DNA of 64,000 nt from Larix kaempferi (taxonomy: Eukaryota > Streptophyta > Pinopsida > Pinales > Pinaceae): NCBI GenBank assembly GCA_027924585.1, contig BSBM01000424.1, positions 310,001-374,000 of the forward strand, given 5' to 3'. Position numbers and translations under genes: made by a program. Under the pieces are notes generated by a model. It worked only from the letters and a program-made list of their open reading frames with translations, was not told the DNA's origin and ran no database searches. Each line of letters starts with the position of its first letter. Position 1 is the first letter of the stretch. Of this stretch, positions 23,801 through 33,937 are shown in pieces.

Positions 23801-24018
23801 GTGGGTTACACTGGATGGGACTCAAGTTCAAATTTCCAGTGGTATGGTGGCCAGGAGGGCAGTACAGGGACAATTATACATTGACCAAGGCAGAAGAGAA
23901 GCAGTGCTGGGAATATTGGGCTGCTTGCAATGGGTTTTTGGAAGCAGGCAAGGAACCTGACATTTCCTTCAACTTTTCCTTTCAACATGAACGGGGACCA
24001 GATTCAGACTCAGATTAG
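20813..24018 (+). pseudogene. Remainder of the split ORF: helical core, acidic repeats, coiled coil, frameshifted
   Basis: The reading frame resumes exactly after the GGTTT duplication. Order: a hydrophobic helical block (20812-21010); an Ala/Glu/Val-rich low-complexity region; a basic patch rich in Lys and Arg that ends in an A9 run (21561-21569) where the frame shifts by one base; a short CPECG motif (about 22038); a 30-residue repeat (22343-22780); a long coiled coil (about 22920-23200); then a C-terminal domain ending in an acidic Asp/Ser tail at 24018. Further frame changes lie near 22800, beside a small duplication, and near 23515. In-frame stops in the middle frame are TAG 21944, TAG 22124 and TAA 22313. 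Family unknown to me; Athila-ORF1-like or a gag-only element are possible. Confidence 0.55.
22343..22780 (+). repeat. 90-bp coding repeat, five units
   Basis: The word encoding VTQEP(A/V) begins at 22343, 22433, 22523, 22613 and 22697, which gives spacings of 90, 90, 90 and 84 bases. Each 28-30-residue unit carries a version of VTQEPAS, then an ATQTE-like word, then a Glu-rich stretch. All changes keep the frame, so the repeat expanded while the protein was still translated. Confidence 0.8.
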
Positions 24019-24052
24019 TTGGTTGTTGCATGAGGACATGCAATTGGATAGC

Positions 24053-24422
24053 TGGGGGGAGATGTTCGGCCCCAAAATAGCCCCTTTTTGCCTACACCTA
24101 TCTATACATTCTTCCCTGTTTTGCCTCACTATTCCCTGATTTGGAATTAGGAGAAGATAATCATTCAAGACTACTTATGGCTGTAACCGTTCCATTGTAA
24201 ATTGGCAGCCTGAAGATCGTAGATCTTCATGGCTACCCGATATTTTGTGAAACGAATTCATGTCATCAGGGTATAAATGTAAAGAGGTGTTCTGAGCCTG
24301 GGGTTGGAGAATTTATAATTGTATAAGCTGAAACAGAGAGTTGTGACTGTGATTCATTATTTCTAACACAAAGAGCAGAGTTTCTTATATCTTAGTGTTT
24401 TAATTTGTGTTAGGACACGACA
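24053..24422 (+). mobile_element. Probable polypurine tract and 3' LTR of the element carrying the split ORF
   Basis: A purine run, ggggggaga, ends just before TGTTCGGCCCC at about 24063, the usual arrangement at the start of a 3' LTR. A TATA-like 'gtataaatg' lies at 24271. A possible CA end is 'gacacgaca' near 24422, which would give a ~360-bp LTR with TGT.CG/CG.ACA ends. No second copy is present in the window, so the right boundary is uncertain. Confidence 0.45.
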
Positions 24423-25494
24423 TCTCTGTTAGAAGGCCAGGGCTCGCCTTCTCACAAAGATCGTCGACTTAAGTATGTAGTTTAATTTCTTTCCTGTTGT
24501 GTGGTGTGGAATTGCATTAGATGTGTTACTGCGAGCTGCAACAGTGAAATGATAATTGCATTCTTCTTTGGTAGTTTATGATTGCATCCTGAATGATTCA
24601 TATCAATATCATGGACATATATCATGCTATTATGCTAGTGATTCATATCAATATCAATATCATATATGTAATTTGAAATAATGTGCAAGCAGCAATACCA
24701 ATGTCAAATGTGTGTTACTTATGTGTGTTACTTGTTGAAAACTTATTAACTTAATAATAAATATATTAATATAATTATAAATTATAATTTAAACTTGAAA
24801 ATTATATATATATATCTTCCGAATAAAAAATATCCATCACCCTAAATAAATAATGCAGACTTGTCAACCAACAAAATGGGTATAACTAAACAATAATAGC
24901 AAGTAATTCATCAGTTGCAAGGGAATGTGTCCTTTCATGCATTCGTTCAGTTATATTCCTTGCTTTTCATTCCATAAATTGCATCACTTGTATTGTTGAA
25001 ACTCTAGTGGAAAAATATAGCTTGATTACAGTCGCATTCAGAATTCATCCAATAAGAGTTCAATACTGGTTTTTTGGTCTGCTGATCCTTATTATGCACT
25101 CAATTGATTTGCTTAAACTGTCATATGGTTTGTTTGGACTGTCAATGGGGTGTCTTCAAATGTGATTAGACTCTTTAACCAACTTCATATGTTCTTCATT
25201 AATTAATCGTAATGACCAAACTTGACATCTCGTGTATGAAATCTGGAATGGCATAATTACACATTTCTGAGCCTACTCATCCATGAATCAGCTCTTTCAA
25301 ATTGATGAAGAAAGTGCATTAGACAAATTAATAACATCAAGAGGAAACCTCGAAGAAGAAAAAAAACCTAAAACAAAAATCAACTTTTTAAAAGCAGAGA
25401 CGGTACTTATAGTTACTTAAAACAAAAAAATACACTTATGACTGTGATATGGAAGAATAATCCTTTGGGAATACTAAACACCATTCCAAGAAGC
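24423..25494. other. AT-rich spacer, no gene
   Basis: Simple AT-rich sequence with short TA runs near 24800 and a local repeat of 'attcatatcaatatc' (about 24596-24660). No coding sequence is supported. Confidence 0.5.
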
Positions 25495-25789
25495 CTTTTA
25501 TTTTTTTTTGGAAGTAAGGAGATTTTGCATTATATTAAAAGGAGGAATTACAAAAGGAGCAATCTGGTCGAAGCTCAGAATTGTTCATCAAAACAGACCA
25601 ACTTGGTTTTACCCATTGACACACACCCTCGTGGCACATTTGTCTGAACAAAACAGAACAAAACTACTACCCAAACAGACAAAAAACCACAGAACCAAAT
25701 GCTTTCTTCCCATAGGCTCGCAGGCCAAAGAGCATAATGCTTCATAACCAGCTAGCCCTAGACCCCCCAAATAAACACCCACCCAGACA

Positions 25790-26611
25790 TCAACGAACTA
25801 TATAAGGAGCTTCTGGAGAACTCCCAGGATGGTGAAAGCTGGAAGAAGAAGCAACGCACAGAGAAGGTTGAAGCGCCATGGCAGACAGAAGGAAATCCAG
25901 CTTCCAGTAAATCGCGTGAGACTCTTCAAAGAGAAGCTGTGCATTGTCATCTCTGATAGGATGCATATCGCGAATGGCATAGCCAACCAAGTTTTTCATC
26001 ATCCAAAACAGCGCAACAGTGAGCTCGTAAAGACTAACGCGCCCAGTCGTGTTGCCGGAATCCAGGATCCAATTCTCCAACTTCTTACGCTCCCCCACTA
26101 GGGTTTCCCTACTCATATGAGCCCACCATTGTTGTTCATGGTCATTGATGTCCCTCTGGATTTTCAAGGGGATGTTAAGAGCAAAGGAAGTTGCCTCCCT
26201 ACGCACTCGCTGAGAGGCACGAAACAGACCACCACCCGGCTCCCCTGGAGAATCCCCACGCCCTCTCTTCCTATTGCGACTGGAATTATCTCCAACCTCA
26301 GGATGACAGTTAGTATCTTGCGACTCCATAATCAACCAGATTACCAAAACTTGCATGCATGCAAAAAACCAACAATGATGATCACGGTTACCACCTTGAG
26401 CCTCCATATATTCTCGCCTACCACCGACTGTTATGATGAATCGGGTACATCTTAATAACTGAAGGAGGTACAGCGAGTGACGCTTGCTCTGATTTTCTTC
26501 CATCATTTCCCCTATCGAAGAACTACGAAGGAGGATGAAAAGACAAGATTTAAAGGTCGATGCGGACAACTGCAAAAGGCAAGAGTTACGTGTCCCAATT
26601 ATCGTCAACAT
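25790..26611 (-). CDS. Unrecognised 273-codon ORF downstream of LINE RNase H
   Basis: This is the longest uninterrupted non-repetitive ORF in its part of the window. It lies in the same frame as the RNase H remnant upstream, separated by a few stops between 26687 and 26612. I see a Cys- and aromatic-rich segment, a basic RNRKRGRGD patch, then helical, Trp-rich segments (residues about 150-250) that look like a folded domain. There is no zinc finger or catalytic motif I can name and no clear signal peptide. It could be a third ORF or a C-terminal extension of this LINE family, or host DNA carried as 3' flank. The first Met is arbitrary because the frame continues upstream. Expression is unknown. 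Confidence 0.4.
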   Translation of the reverse strand: MLTIIGTRNSCLLQLSASTFKSCLFILLRSSSIGEMMEENQSKRHSLYLLQLLRCTRFIITVGGRREYMEAQGGNRDHHCWFFACMQVLVIWLIMESQDTNCHPEVGDNSSRNRKRGRGDSPGEPGGGLFRASQRVRREATSFALNIPLKIQRDINDHEQQWWAHMSRETLVGERKKLENWILDSGNTTGRVSLYELTVALFWMMKNLVGYAIRDMHPIRDDNAQLLFEESHAIYWKLDFLLSAMALQPSLCVASSSSFHHPGSSPEAPYIVR

Positions 26612-26686
26612 GATGTCTTCTCACACGAAAAACCATCATGTCTTGGTCCTGGATAACTCTACAGCTATCCCGAAAAACTGCTTCTG

Positions 26687-26925
26687 TCAAATCGTCCCAC
26701 GTATAAGCACAGGCGGCCATGTGAACAGATCAGCTTGACGTGGAAGAAGGAAAGCACTACGCCCAACAAGGAAGATAGAGCCTTCCAACCGCCACGACGA
26801 CGCCACTTTGGAGCTTGATTTGCCACGGTGCATCTCAGCAGCCATGTGGAGAATGATCTTGGAATCACCTTCCACGATTAGAGGGGTCCATCTTTTTTGA
26901 CATACGAGCAATATTCCTTGGTGAA
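26687..26925 (-). pseudogene. Fragment of LINE RNase H domain
   Basis: The minus strand encodes PLIVEGDSKIIL, the typical second-Asp motif of plant LINE-encoded RNase H (RVT_3), followed by a helical segment with SSWRLE. The first catalytic Asp and Glu lie upstream of the truncation and are missing. A frameshift is likely because the neighbouring frame carries the His-Val-Lys part expected next. Confidence 0.6.
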
Positions 26926-26926
26926 G

Positions 26927-27417
26927 ACCGCCCCCAATAGTCAAATTCTAAGGATTTTTTAGGGGGGTTCTTAAGGACCGCCCCCAAAAGTCAAATTCTA
27001 AGGACTTTTGAGGGGGGTTTTTAAGGACCGCCACCAAAGACCTTTAAAAAACGTTTTGGGGGGGTTTTAGCAAGACCGCCGCAAGCCACTTTTAGGGGGT
27101 CAAGACTTTTGGGGGAGGGTTTCCACAACCGCTCCCAAAAGTATTGAAAATTGGACTTTCGGGAGTGGGGTTATTAACCAACCGCCCCCAAAAGTATTAG
27201 GAATTGGACTTTGGGGGGGGGTTAACAAAACCGCCCCCAAAAATCCTGCCAATTGGACTTTTTAGGGGGGTTTTTTAAAAATCGCCCCCAAAAGTCCAAT
27301 TTTCGGGACTTTTGAGGAGGGTTTTGAAGAACCACCCCCAAAGACCTAAAAAAACTTATTTTTTTTGGGGGGGGGGGGTTAGCAAAACCGCCGCCAAAAG
27401 GGTATTTTGTTGTAGTG
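26927..27417 (-). mobile_element. Terminus of a CACTA (En/Spm) DNA transposon with subterminal repeats
   Basis: The outer end at 27405-27417 reads CACTACAACAAAA on the minus strand, the classical CACTA terminal inverted repeat. Inside it are ten copies of an 'accgcccccaaaagtc' motif at 26927, 26977, 27027, 27075, 27128, 27181, 27230, 27281, 27331 and 27387, spaced 48-56 bases. In other CACTA elements such subterminal repeats bind the transposase partner protein. A T-run followed by G12 lies at 27367-27378. The opposite end and the transposase gene are not in the window, so this is a fragment. Confidence 0.75.
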
Positions 27418-28401
27418 AATCCTCTTCTTTCATCATAGATTTGGGTGCCTTAAGGTCAAGGCACATGGCTTCTGCAAGTGATGGGCTCCGAAAATTGTCC
27501 CTTTTCATGATTTTATTTCCATTAATTTCACAACCCATTTACCTATAATTTAGTACATCTATCTTCAAAGAGGTTATCTTTTACTTTATTTTATTAATTA
27601 AAATCTTGTAAACGTAAAATAAGCCTAGTCTATTATTTTTAATGTATTAAATGTAATATTGCGTAAACGGTCCTTCTTATGATACTCGTTCTGGCATTTC
27701 TTCCGGTACTGAGTTTTCCATTAGGCTTTATTTTCAATAACGAATTGATTCACTGGCTTGACTTACCTTGTCTCCTGGCACTTGCTGGTTCTGTAATATC
27801 TACATGTACAAATTAAAACCGTGAGGTGATGATGAGCTTTAAACATTGATTTAAATTTAAACAAATAAGCAAATAAAAAATATTAAACACCGAAAGGATT
27901 ACTATTATTTTACACATATTAATCCTTTTAAAGAAAAATAATAATTTGTTTAAATTTAAAATCACTTATAAATGAAATTATTTTTATAAATGTTTAAAAG
28001 CCACTCATATGTTTCAATTAAAAAATCCACAAAACTAATTGAACAGATGGAATATGATATATCATGGTAATTAATTAATTATTTAATTGTTAATAGTTTA
28101 AATACCAACATGGAAAAGCCACCATTTCTTAACCACTTTTAAAATCCATTAACTAATGAATATGATGTGGTTTTTGTAACTATGGTATAAAAGATTGATT
28201 AACATATCAATTACCATATCATATTTTCAATTAAAATCCATTACAATATCAATTAATAATCCGTTTTTCACTATAGTGATTTCAAAATATATTTTGGCTT
28301 TTAATGAATGGTTGTTAACAATGTATTTTGGTTTGGTCTTTAATTATATGCCGGTATCAATAAAACTAAGGTATTTACGTGAGGTTTTAATTTTGCGTGC
28401 A
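27418..28401. other. AT-rich spacer, no gene
   Basis: Apart from about 60 bases of mixed composition after the CACTA end, this is AT-rich DNA with many attaattaatt-type words and no supported coding sequence. The 71-codon ORF at 28195-28410 has simple AT-driven composition. Confidence 0.5.
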
Positions 28402-28403
28402 GG

Positions 28404-29428
28404 GGTTTGAATGAGTTTAGCTTGAAAGCGATAACGAGTAATTCTATTTGGTCTTTGAAGGATAAAGATGGGGTTTCGTTTTTTGATCAGCAGGATTTAC
28501 GGGAGGCTGTGACAATATAATTTAAGGAATACTACCATAATCCGTGGACTTCATCTGTGAGAGATCAACTACAGGTAATTAAGGAATATCCTCGGTTCTT
28601 TTTTGAGCCGGAGGGGGATGATATATTCCTACCAGTTACTTTGGACGAGATTCACTCTCTTCTATGCGGTTTTGCCAAAGATAGGAGCCCAGGCCCAGAT
28701 GGCTGGACTGCAGAACTCTTTCTAGCTTTTTTTGACATAATGGGACCCAATATTTTGGCTATGGTGGAGGAGACAAGACTAACAAGGGAGGTGTCTGGTG
28801 CTCTTAATTCAACATTTCTTGTCCTGATCCCTAAGGTCTCTCATTCAGATTCTTTCGAGGACTTTCGACCTATATCACTATGTAATATGATCTACAAAAT
28901 AATCTAAAAAATTATTACTCTCGGGATTAAACCGGTTCTCTCAAGGTGTCTTTCGCTGGAGCAATTTGGTTTTTTGGACAATAGACAAATCCTGGACGTG
29001 GTGGGGGTGGCACAAGAGGCTTTTCACAATATAAAATCAAAGAATATTGAAGCTTTGATCCTACAGTTGGATCTCGCCCGTGCTTACGACATGGTGGACT
29101 AGTCTTTTCTCCGGATGGCTCTGCTACAAATTGGACTTCCATGGGGTGTCATCAAATGGATAATGGCATGTATATCTTCGGTAAAATATTCCATCCTCAT
29201 CAACGGTTGTCCTATTCAATTTAGCTCGAGCCAAAGAGGCCTTCGGCAAGGCTGCCCACTATCTCCATTTTTGTTTTTGATAGTGATTGAAGGCTTGAGT
29301 CGGTTAATACACAAGGCAAGGGAAAATTCTTAGCTTTCTGGTATCCAGGTATCTCCAAACATCACTATAACTCATCAATTTTTTGTTGACGACGTAATGT
29401 TGTTTGGAATTGAAAATAACTGGCCTTT
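28404..29428 (+). pseudogene. LINE reverse transcriptase, N-terminal two thirds
   Basis: Frame 0 carries the expected order: DRSPGPDGW (28680-28706), LIPK, FRPISL (about 28870), the first catalytic Asp in LDLARAYDMV (about 29070), QRGLRQGCPLSP (29232-29267) and the catalytic pair in FVDDVMLF (about 29382-29405). Stops are TAA 28518, TAA 28905, TAG 29100 and TAG 29331. Just after the FVDD motif the frame jumps to frame 2 at 29429, and about 50-60 residues present in the related LINE at 58078-64000 are missing. Function would be target-primed reverse transcription in the nucleus; this copy cannot encode it. Confidence 0.88.
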
Positions 29429-31225
29429 TACTTAAAACCTAATGGGTATCGAGTGACTGATTAGACTTGGCTATTGCAAAGAGTTGAGCAACGTATTCAT
29501 CACTGGCAGTGGCGGTGGTTGACTAGTGGAGGTCGTATCACTTTGGTGAAGTCCGTTCTTCAAAATATGGGCGTCTATTGGTTTTCACTGTGCAAAGTTC
29601 CAAAATCTGTGTGAACAAGTATTAGCCGGATGATCTACCATTTTATTTGGTCGGGTTCCGGTGATCACAAATATCATTTGGTGGATTGGATAAAGCTGGC
29701 ACGACCATACGAAATGGGTGGTTGGTCAATCAAAACCATTCACTATTTCTCCATGGCCTTATTATCCAAGAGTTTATGGCGTGCCCTTACAGTGGATTGT
29801 GTTTGGGGTTCTATCCTAAAAGAAAAATATTTTGGTAATTTGTCTACAATTGAGTGGATTCGAACCAGGTTTAAGAGTTCCAAAGGCACCTCTAACATAT
29901 GGGACGGTCTACTTTCAGCTTTTTCCATGATGGCAGAGTGGTTGGCTTGGCTCCCAAGCCGTGGATGCAAAATTATGATAGGTGAAGATCCTATCGTAGG
30001 TTGTCCTCTTACTTATAGTTTATCTCCTGAACTGAAAACTCATTTGAGAGGTCATGATTATCAATACTTAAATCATATTCTACTAGACAACAATCCTAAC
30101 AAAACCTTCAATGTCTGGATCGATGCGACTCAACTGGGACTATATGGTGGCTTGGCGGAGGAATGTAATCGATACACTCTGGACCTATACAGAGCGAACA
30201 TCCGGATTTCAGATCGTGAGGACACACTCCTTTGGACCCGAAACTCCAGGGATGGATCCATCTCAACCAAATTAGCATATGATTCTTTGATTTCAGGTTC
30301 TTGTTCGGATTCGCGGTGGTGGCATCGCAGTTGCTGGAAGTGGCACATTCCCCTGAAAGTTAAGATCTTTGGGTGGCTACTATTGGAAGGCAAATTATTG
30401 ATTTGGTGCAATCTACAAAAACGTGGCTTCGTAGGTCCTGATATTTGCATCCATTGTAAACTGGAGTCTGAATCATTTATTCAACTTTTTGTTTCTTTCC
30501 CTTTAGCTGTTATGGCTTGGTCTATCATCTACTCCACGTTGGGTATCCCTTAGGCCTGGAGGGGTGACACTATCCCGAATTACTTCTATAACTGGTGGCT
30601 GCATAACAGAGCTTATGGGGAATTAACTGTCTTCGTATCCTGGGCTATCTGGAACTCCCGAAACTATCTCATTTTTTATGGAGTTCCTTCAGATCCTGCT
30701 AGGATCGCAGTATCAACTATCACTTACTTTCAGGAATGGGTTGGAAAAAATTTATTGAAGACCCCAACCACTAATCGGACAGCTTGGCCTCCACTTTTAC
30801 TTAAGTCGAGAAACCGTGCCCGTTTTGATGGAGCTGCACAGCGGGTGACTAGTAGATGTGGTGTCGGTGCCTACATTGAATTAGATAATGGTGATAGGGT
30901 TAGTCTCTAGATGTCGGGTGGTCCCGGTACAAACACCAAGGGTGAATTGCTAGCTCTTTGGCTGGTTCTATTTTTTGCTCAACATACCAATATCACTTTC
31001 GAACAGGTTGTTGGGGATGCTGCTACCATCATCGACTGGATCTTTGGGCGTGGTTCTATCAGAGCATTGGCTCTTTCCTCATGGTTAGATCAGACTCGTT
31101 TGCTTTTGGTTTCCTTCCCTCATGCTTCTTTCATTCACATCTTCAGAGAACATAATTCGACTGCGGATGGTCTTTCTCGTTGTGGTTTGCTTGCTCAGGA
31201 AGGACGTATCTTCTATGAGATTTGA
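29429..31225 (+). pseudogene. LINE thumb region, zf-RVT and RNase H
   Basis: Frame 2 runs from YLKPNGYRV, the first conserved block after the deletion, through a 307-codon open stretch (29630-30553) to RNase H. The zf-RVT part (about 30320-30540) has the usual W..H.PLK.K.FGW and C..C signature. RNase H residues are seen: FDGA (about 30824), GELLAL (about 30943), GDA (about 31014) and NSTADGLSR (about 31156). Stops: TAG 29462 (from TGG), TGA 29612 (from CGA), TAG 30551 and TAG 30908. The few lesions suggest moderate age. Confidence 0.88.
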
Positions 31226-31620
31226 TCTGGTCTTGAAGTCTCTCAGTAGGGTTTCTGGCACTTGTTCCTTTCCTAGGCCCACTACTCTTTTTTGCGACTA
31301 TTTTTTTTCTCTTCTTGCTTTACATTTCGGTTGTTTTTCACTTTTTTTGGGCATCTCGGTATGCCTGTATTTGTACATATTCATCTATCATTTTGGTTTT
31401 TTGTTTGATTCATACTTTCCGATCGGATTCTTGTTGGATTTCTGGGTGGTTGTGCCTCTGTAAGTTTATTGCGAACTGGTATTGTCCCCCTAGGTGTATC
31501 TTGGCATGTGGTAAGATGCTTGTCACTTTAGGTATGTGCTCAGTTACTATGCTGCGGATCCTGGAGCCTTTTAGTTGTCAGTCTCTTTTGTTGTAACCAC
31601 AATACTTTAAGTATCAAAGA

Positions 31621-32400
31621 GTACATATGTGTTTGAATGTGCTCGTGACTTTAGAGCCGTAAGCCTGTAGCTCACGTACCTTATGTGAATAATTATATAC
31701 ATATCATGGGTTGCTTAAATAACATTAAAGGGCATACATGAAAGGTGAGTTTGTGAGTAAAAATATTTTAACATTGATTTCAAAGGCATACATAAAACTT
31801 TATGGATTAATGCTATGGTGAAAATCTTTACACCTTAAGTTGACTTTAGTTTGATCTTAATTACACGTAAATTAAAGAATATGCATGGAACTTTAAGTGG
31901 AGTGTTTCAAGTGGAGTATTTTAGATATCTATTTTAAGATTAGTTTCTTTTAATTTGTTTGTGAATTTAATTTAGTTTATGGTTAATTAAATTATTAGTT
32001 TCCATGAGTTCTTTATGGTGAACAAGTTTATTAGTTTATTGTTAATTAGTTTATGATTCGCTAATTTGTTAATTAGTTTATGTTTTTTTTTTAATAAGAA
32101 TTTCTCTAATATAGGATTTCTTTGGTTTATGGTTAACATAGATTTTATTCAATTAACTTAGCTTATAGTTTTGTGACTAGGAATTTTGAAGTTTGAATCA
32201 GTAGCATTTAATTTAGGTAATTCGTTCATAGATTGAAACTAGTTTGTAAGTTAGCATATTAAAATAATTTATATTCATAGTTTATAGTTCGTTTAGTAGT
32301 TAAACTATGTTTATCGGCATTAGGATAGATTAGGTTAGGATTTGATCCTGCACATACAGTGCCGGCACCTCTAAGCTTACGAGCCCCGGGTCGACAATTT
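31621..32400. other. AT-rich spacer
   Basis: No coding sequence is supported. 31970-32080 repeats 'ttaattagtttatg'-like words. A cluster of six-base palindromes (aagctt, cccggg, gtcgac) lies at 32373-32395, just before Copia similarity begins. Confidence 0.5.
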
Positions 32401-32930
32401 AATGTCGAAATAGATAGTATATATTTCACTCGACAGGGAGATGACTCGAAGATCCCAACAAAAGGCATTGGAAGGATCAATCTTGACAATGGGTACTTCA
32501 ACAATGTGTTGTATGTGCCAGATCTTGCAACAAATCTCCTCTTGTATAACAAATGACCCATGCTGGTTCGGCCAAGAGAGTGACATTCGCTTAAGAAGAT
32601 GTGGAAATTTCTGAAGTTTCCACTGGCAAAGTGGTTGTAGTTGGTGTTGCAAATCATGCGTCAAGGATGTACAAGTTTTCACACTTTCTTCCTTACTCTT
32701 CACCTAATGCGCTTCTGTCACATGCTAATGAGGTCAGTATACTTTTGCATGAGAGGTTTGGACACCTCAACTACATATATATTCAATCCTTGAGCAAATA
32801 AAATATGGTTGAAGGACTTCCAAGCATCAAATTTTCCAAAGGCACCTGCAAGGGATGCATTGTTGGGAAGCATGCATAACACAAGTTTGAGAAGGGAAGG
32901 CAATAAGAGATGCTCAACCTCTTGATTTGG
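32401..32930 (+). pseudogene. Copia protease tail and GAG-pre-integrase zinc domain
   Basis: 32401-32560 (frame 1) encodes the end of the retropepsin-like region (GDDSKIPTKGIGRI, then NVLYVPDLATNLL). After frame changes, frame 0 from 32601 carries the HHCC zinc region: HERFGHLN at about 32748 and CKGCIVGKH at about 32850. Stops: TAA 32799 and TAA 32877. The protease active-site Asp lies upstream and is absent. Confidence 0.75.
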
Positions 32931-33778
32931 TCCATTCAGATGTGATAGGACCTATTCCCACACCCTCCTATGACAACTTAAAGTATGTTCTAACATTCAT
33001 TGATGATTGTTCAAGGTATTGTTGGGTATTCCTTCTCAAGTTGAAATCTGAAGTGTTCCATTCATTCAAAGTTTTCAAAGCTTCTGTTGAGAACTTCAAT
33101 GGGAGGAAGATCAAAGTCCCAAGGACTAATAATGGAAGAGAATATGTCAATAAGGACCTGCAACAGCTATGTGAAGAATAAGACATTCACATGCAACATT
33201 TTGTGCCTTACACACCCCAGCAAAATGGTGTGGCAGAGCACAAGAATAAAGCATTTAAGGAGATGGCTGCCTGTATGTTGGAGGCTAAGTATTTGTCTCC
33301 TAAAATATGGATTTAAGCCATTGATTGTGTTGCATATGTTCAAAATAGAGTTCCATACAAATCCTTGGAAGACATGACTCCATTTGAGTCTTGGATGGGA
33401 CACAAGCTTGATGTTTCTCATTTGAGGGTGTTTGGCTCAAGAGCATGGGTTATAATACCTCTAATGAAAAGAAAGGCCTTGCAGCCCCAAAGCAAGGAGT
33501 CCATTATGGTTGGTTATGAAGAAGATGCCAAGGGATACAAGCTCTTTGATCCATCATCTCAAAATACTTTCATTGAGATGAGTGTCCAGTTCGAAGAAGA
33601 GCCCATGCAAGCAACTAACCAAGAAGAAGGGGATTGCTCAAATCCCCCACTTGCAGATGATGTAAGTGATGTTTCATTTTCTGATATTTTTTATTCTGAT
33701 ATTGAGGATGAATATTATGACATGCATGCAGATCATGAACCTCCTACAAGGTCTAAGTGGGCTGATAAAACCATATAA
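32927..33778 (+). pseudogene. Copia integrase core
   Basis: Frame 2 shows HSDVIGP (first catalytic Asp), FIDDCSRYCWVF, NNGREYVNKD and PYTPQQNGVAEHKNKAF (catalytic Glu), then the HLRVFGSRAWV linker and the acidic C-terminal tail of Copia integrases. The second catalytic Asp, normally in TDNG, is Asn here (TNNG, about 33127-33138). In-frame stops: TAA 33179 and TAA 33314. The enzyme would insert element DNA into chromosomes; this copy lacks an active site. Confidence 0.85.
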
Positions 33779-33937
33779 GTTGCTGGTGAACTTGCAGGAG
33801 ATCCACAAGGCACTGGGAAGACTGGATCCCAGTTTCACAATGCATTTTATTCCTGTGATTCAAATATTCATGGGAGGTGCTTCTTAATGGTTGGATATGA
33901 TCCACAATCCTATGAATAAGCATCACATGACCCAAGA

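Larger units (their letters stand above)
25495..26925 (-). mobile_element. 5'-truncated LINE copy, minus strand
   Basis: On the minus strand the copy runs from a partial RNase H domain (26925-26687), through a long ORF, to a 3' UTR ending in an A-run; this is seen on the plus strand as the T-run at 25500-25508. The preceding 3' UTR words ('atattaaaaggaggaatt') are typical of plant L1-like tails. The 5' end is cut at 26925, where CACTA subterminal repeats begin. I found no target-site duplication. Confidence 0.65.
28402..31620 (+). mobile_element. 5'-truncated L1-type LINE with internal deletion, plus strand
   Basis: The copy starts within the region between endonuclease and reverse transcriptase, and contains most of the reverse transcriptase, a zinc-binding zf-RVT region and an RNase H. 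The 3' UTR from 31226 is T-rich and fades into AT-rich DNA near 31615 without a clear A-tail. ORF1 and endonuclease are missing through 5' truncation. Several stops and a deletion at 29428 make it inactive. Confidence 0.85.

Noticed and set aside
32373-32395. Cluster of HindIII, SmaI and SalI-type sites just before Copia similarity, reminiscent of a vector polylinker
   Set aside because: Spacers between the sites do not match a polylinker I know, and no other vector sequence is visible. Chance is sufficient, though a read-level check would settle it.
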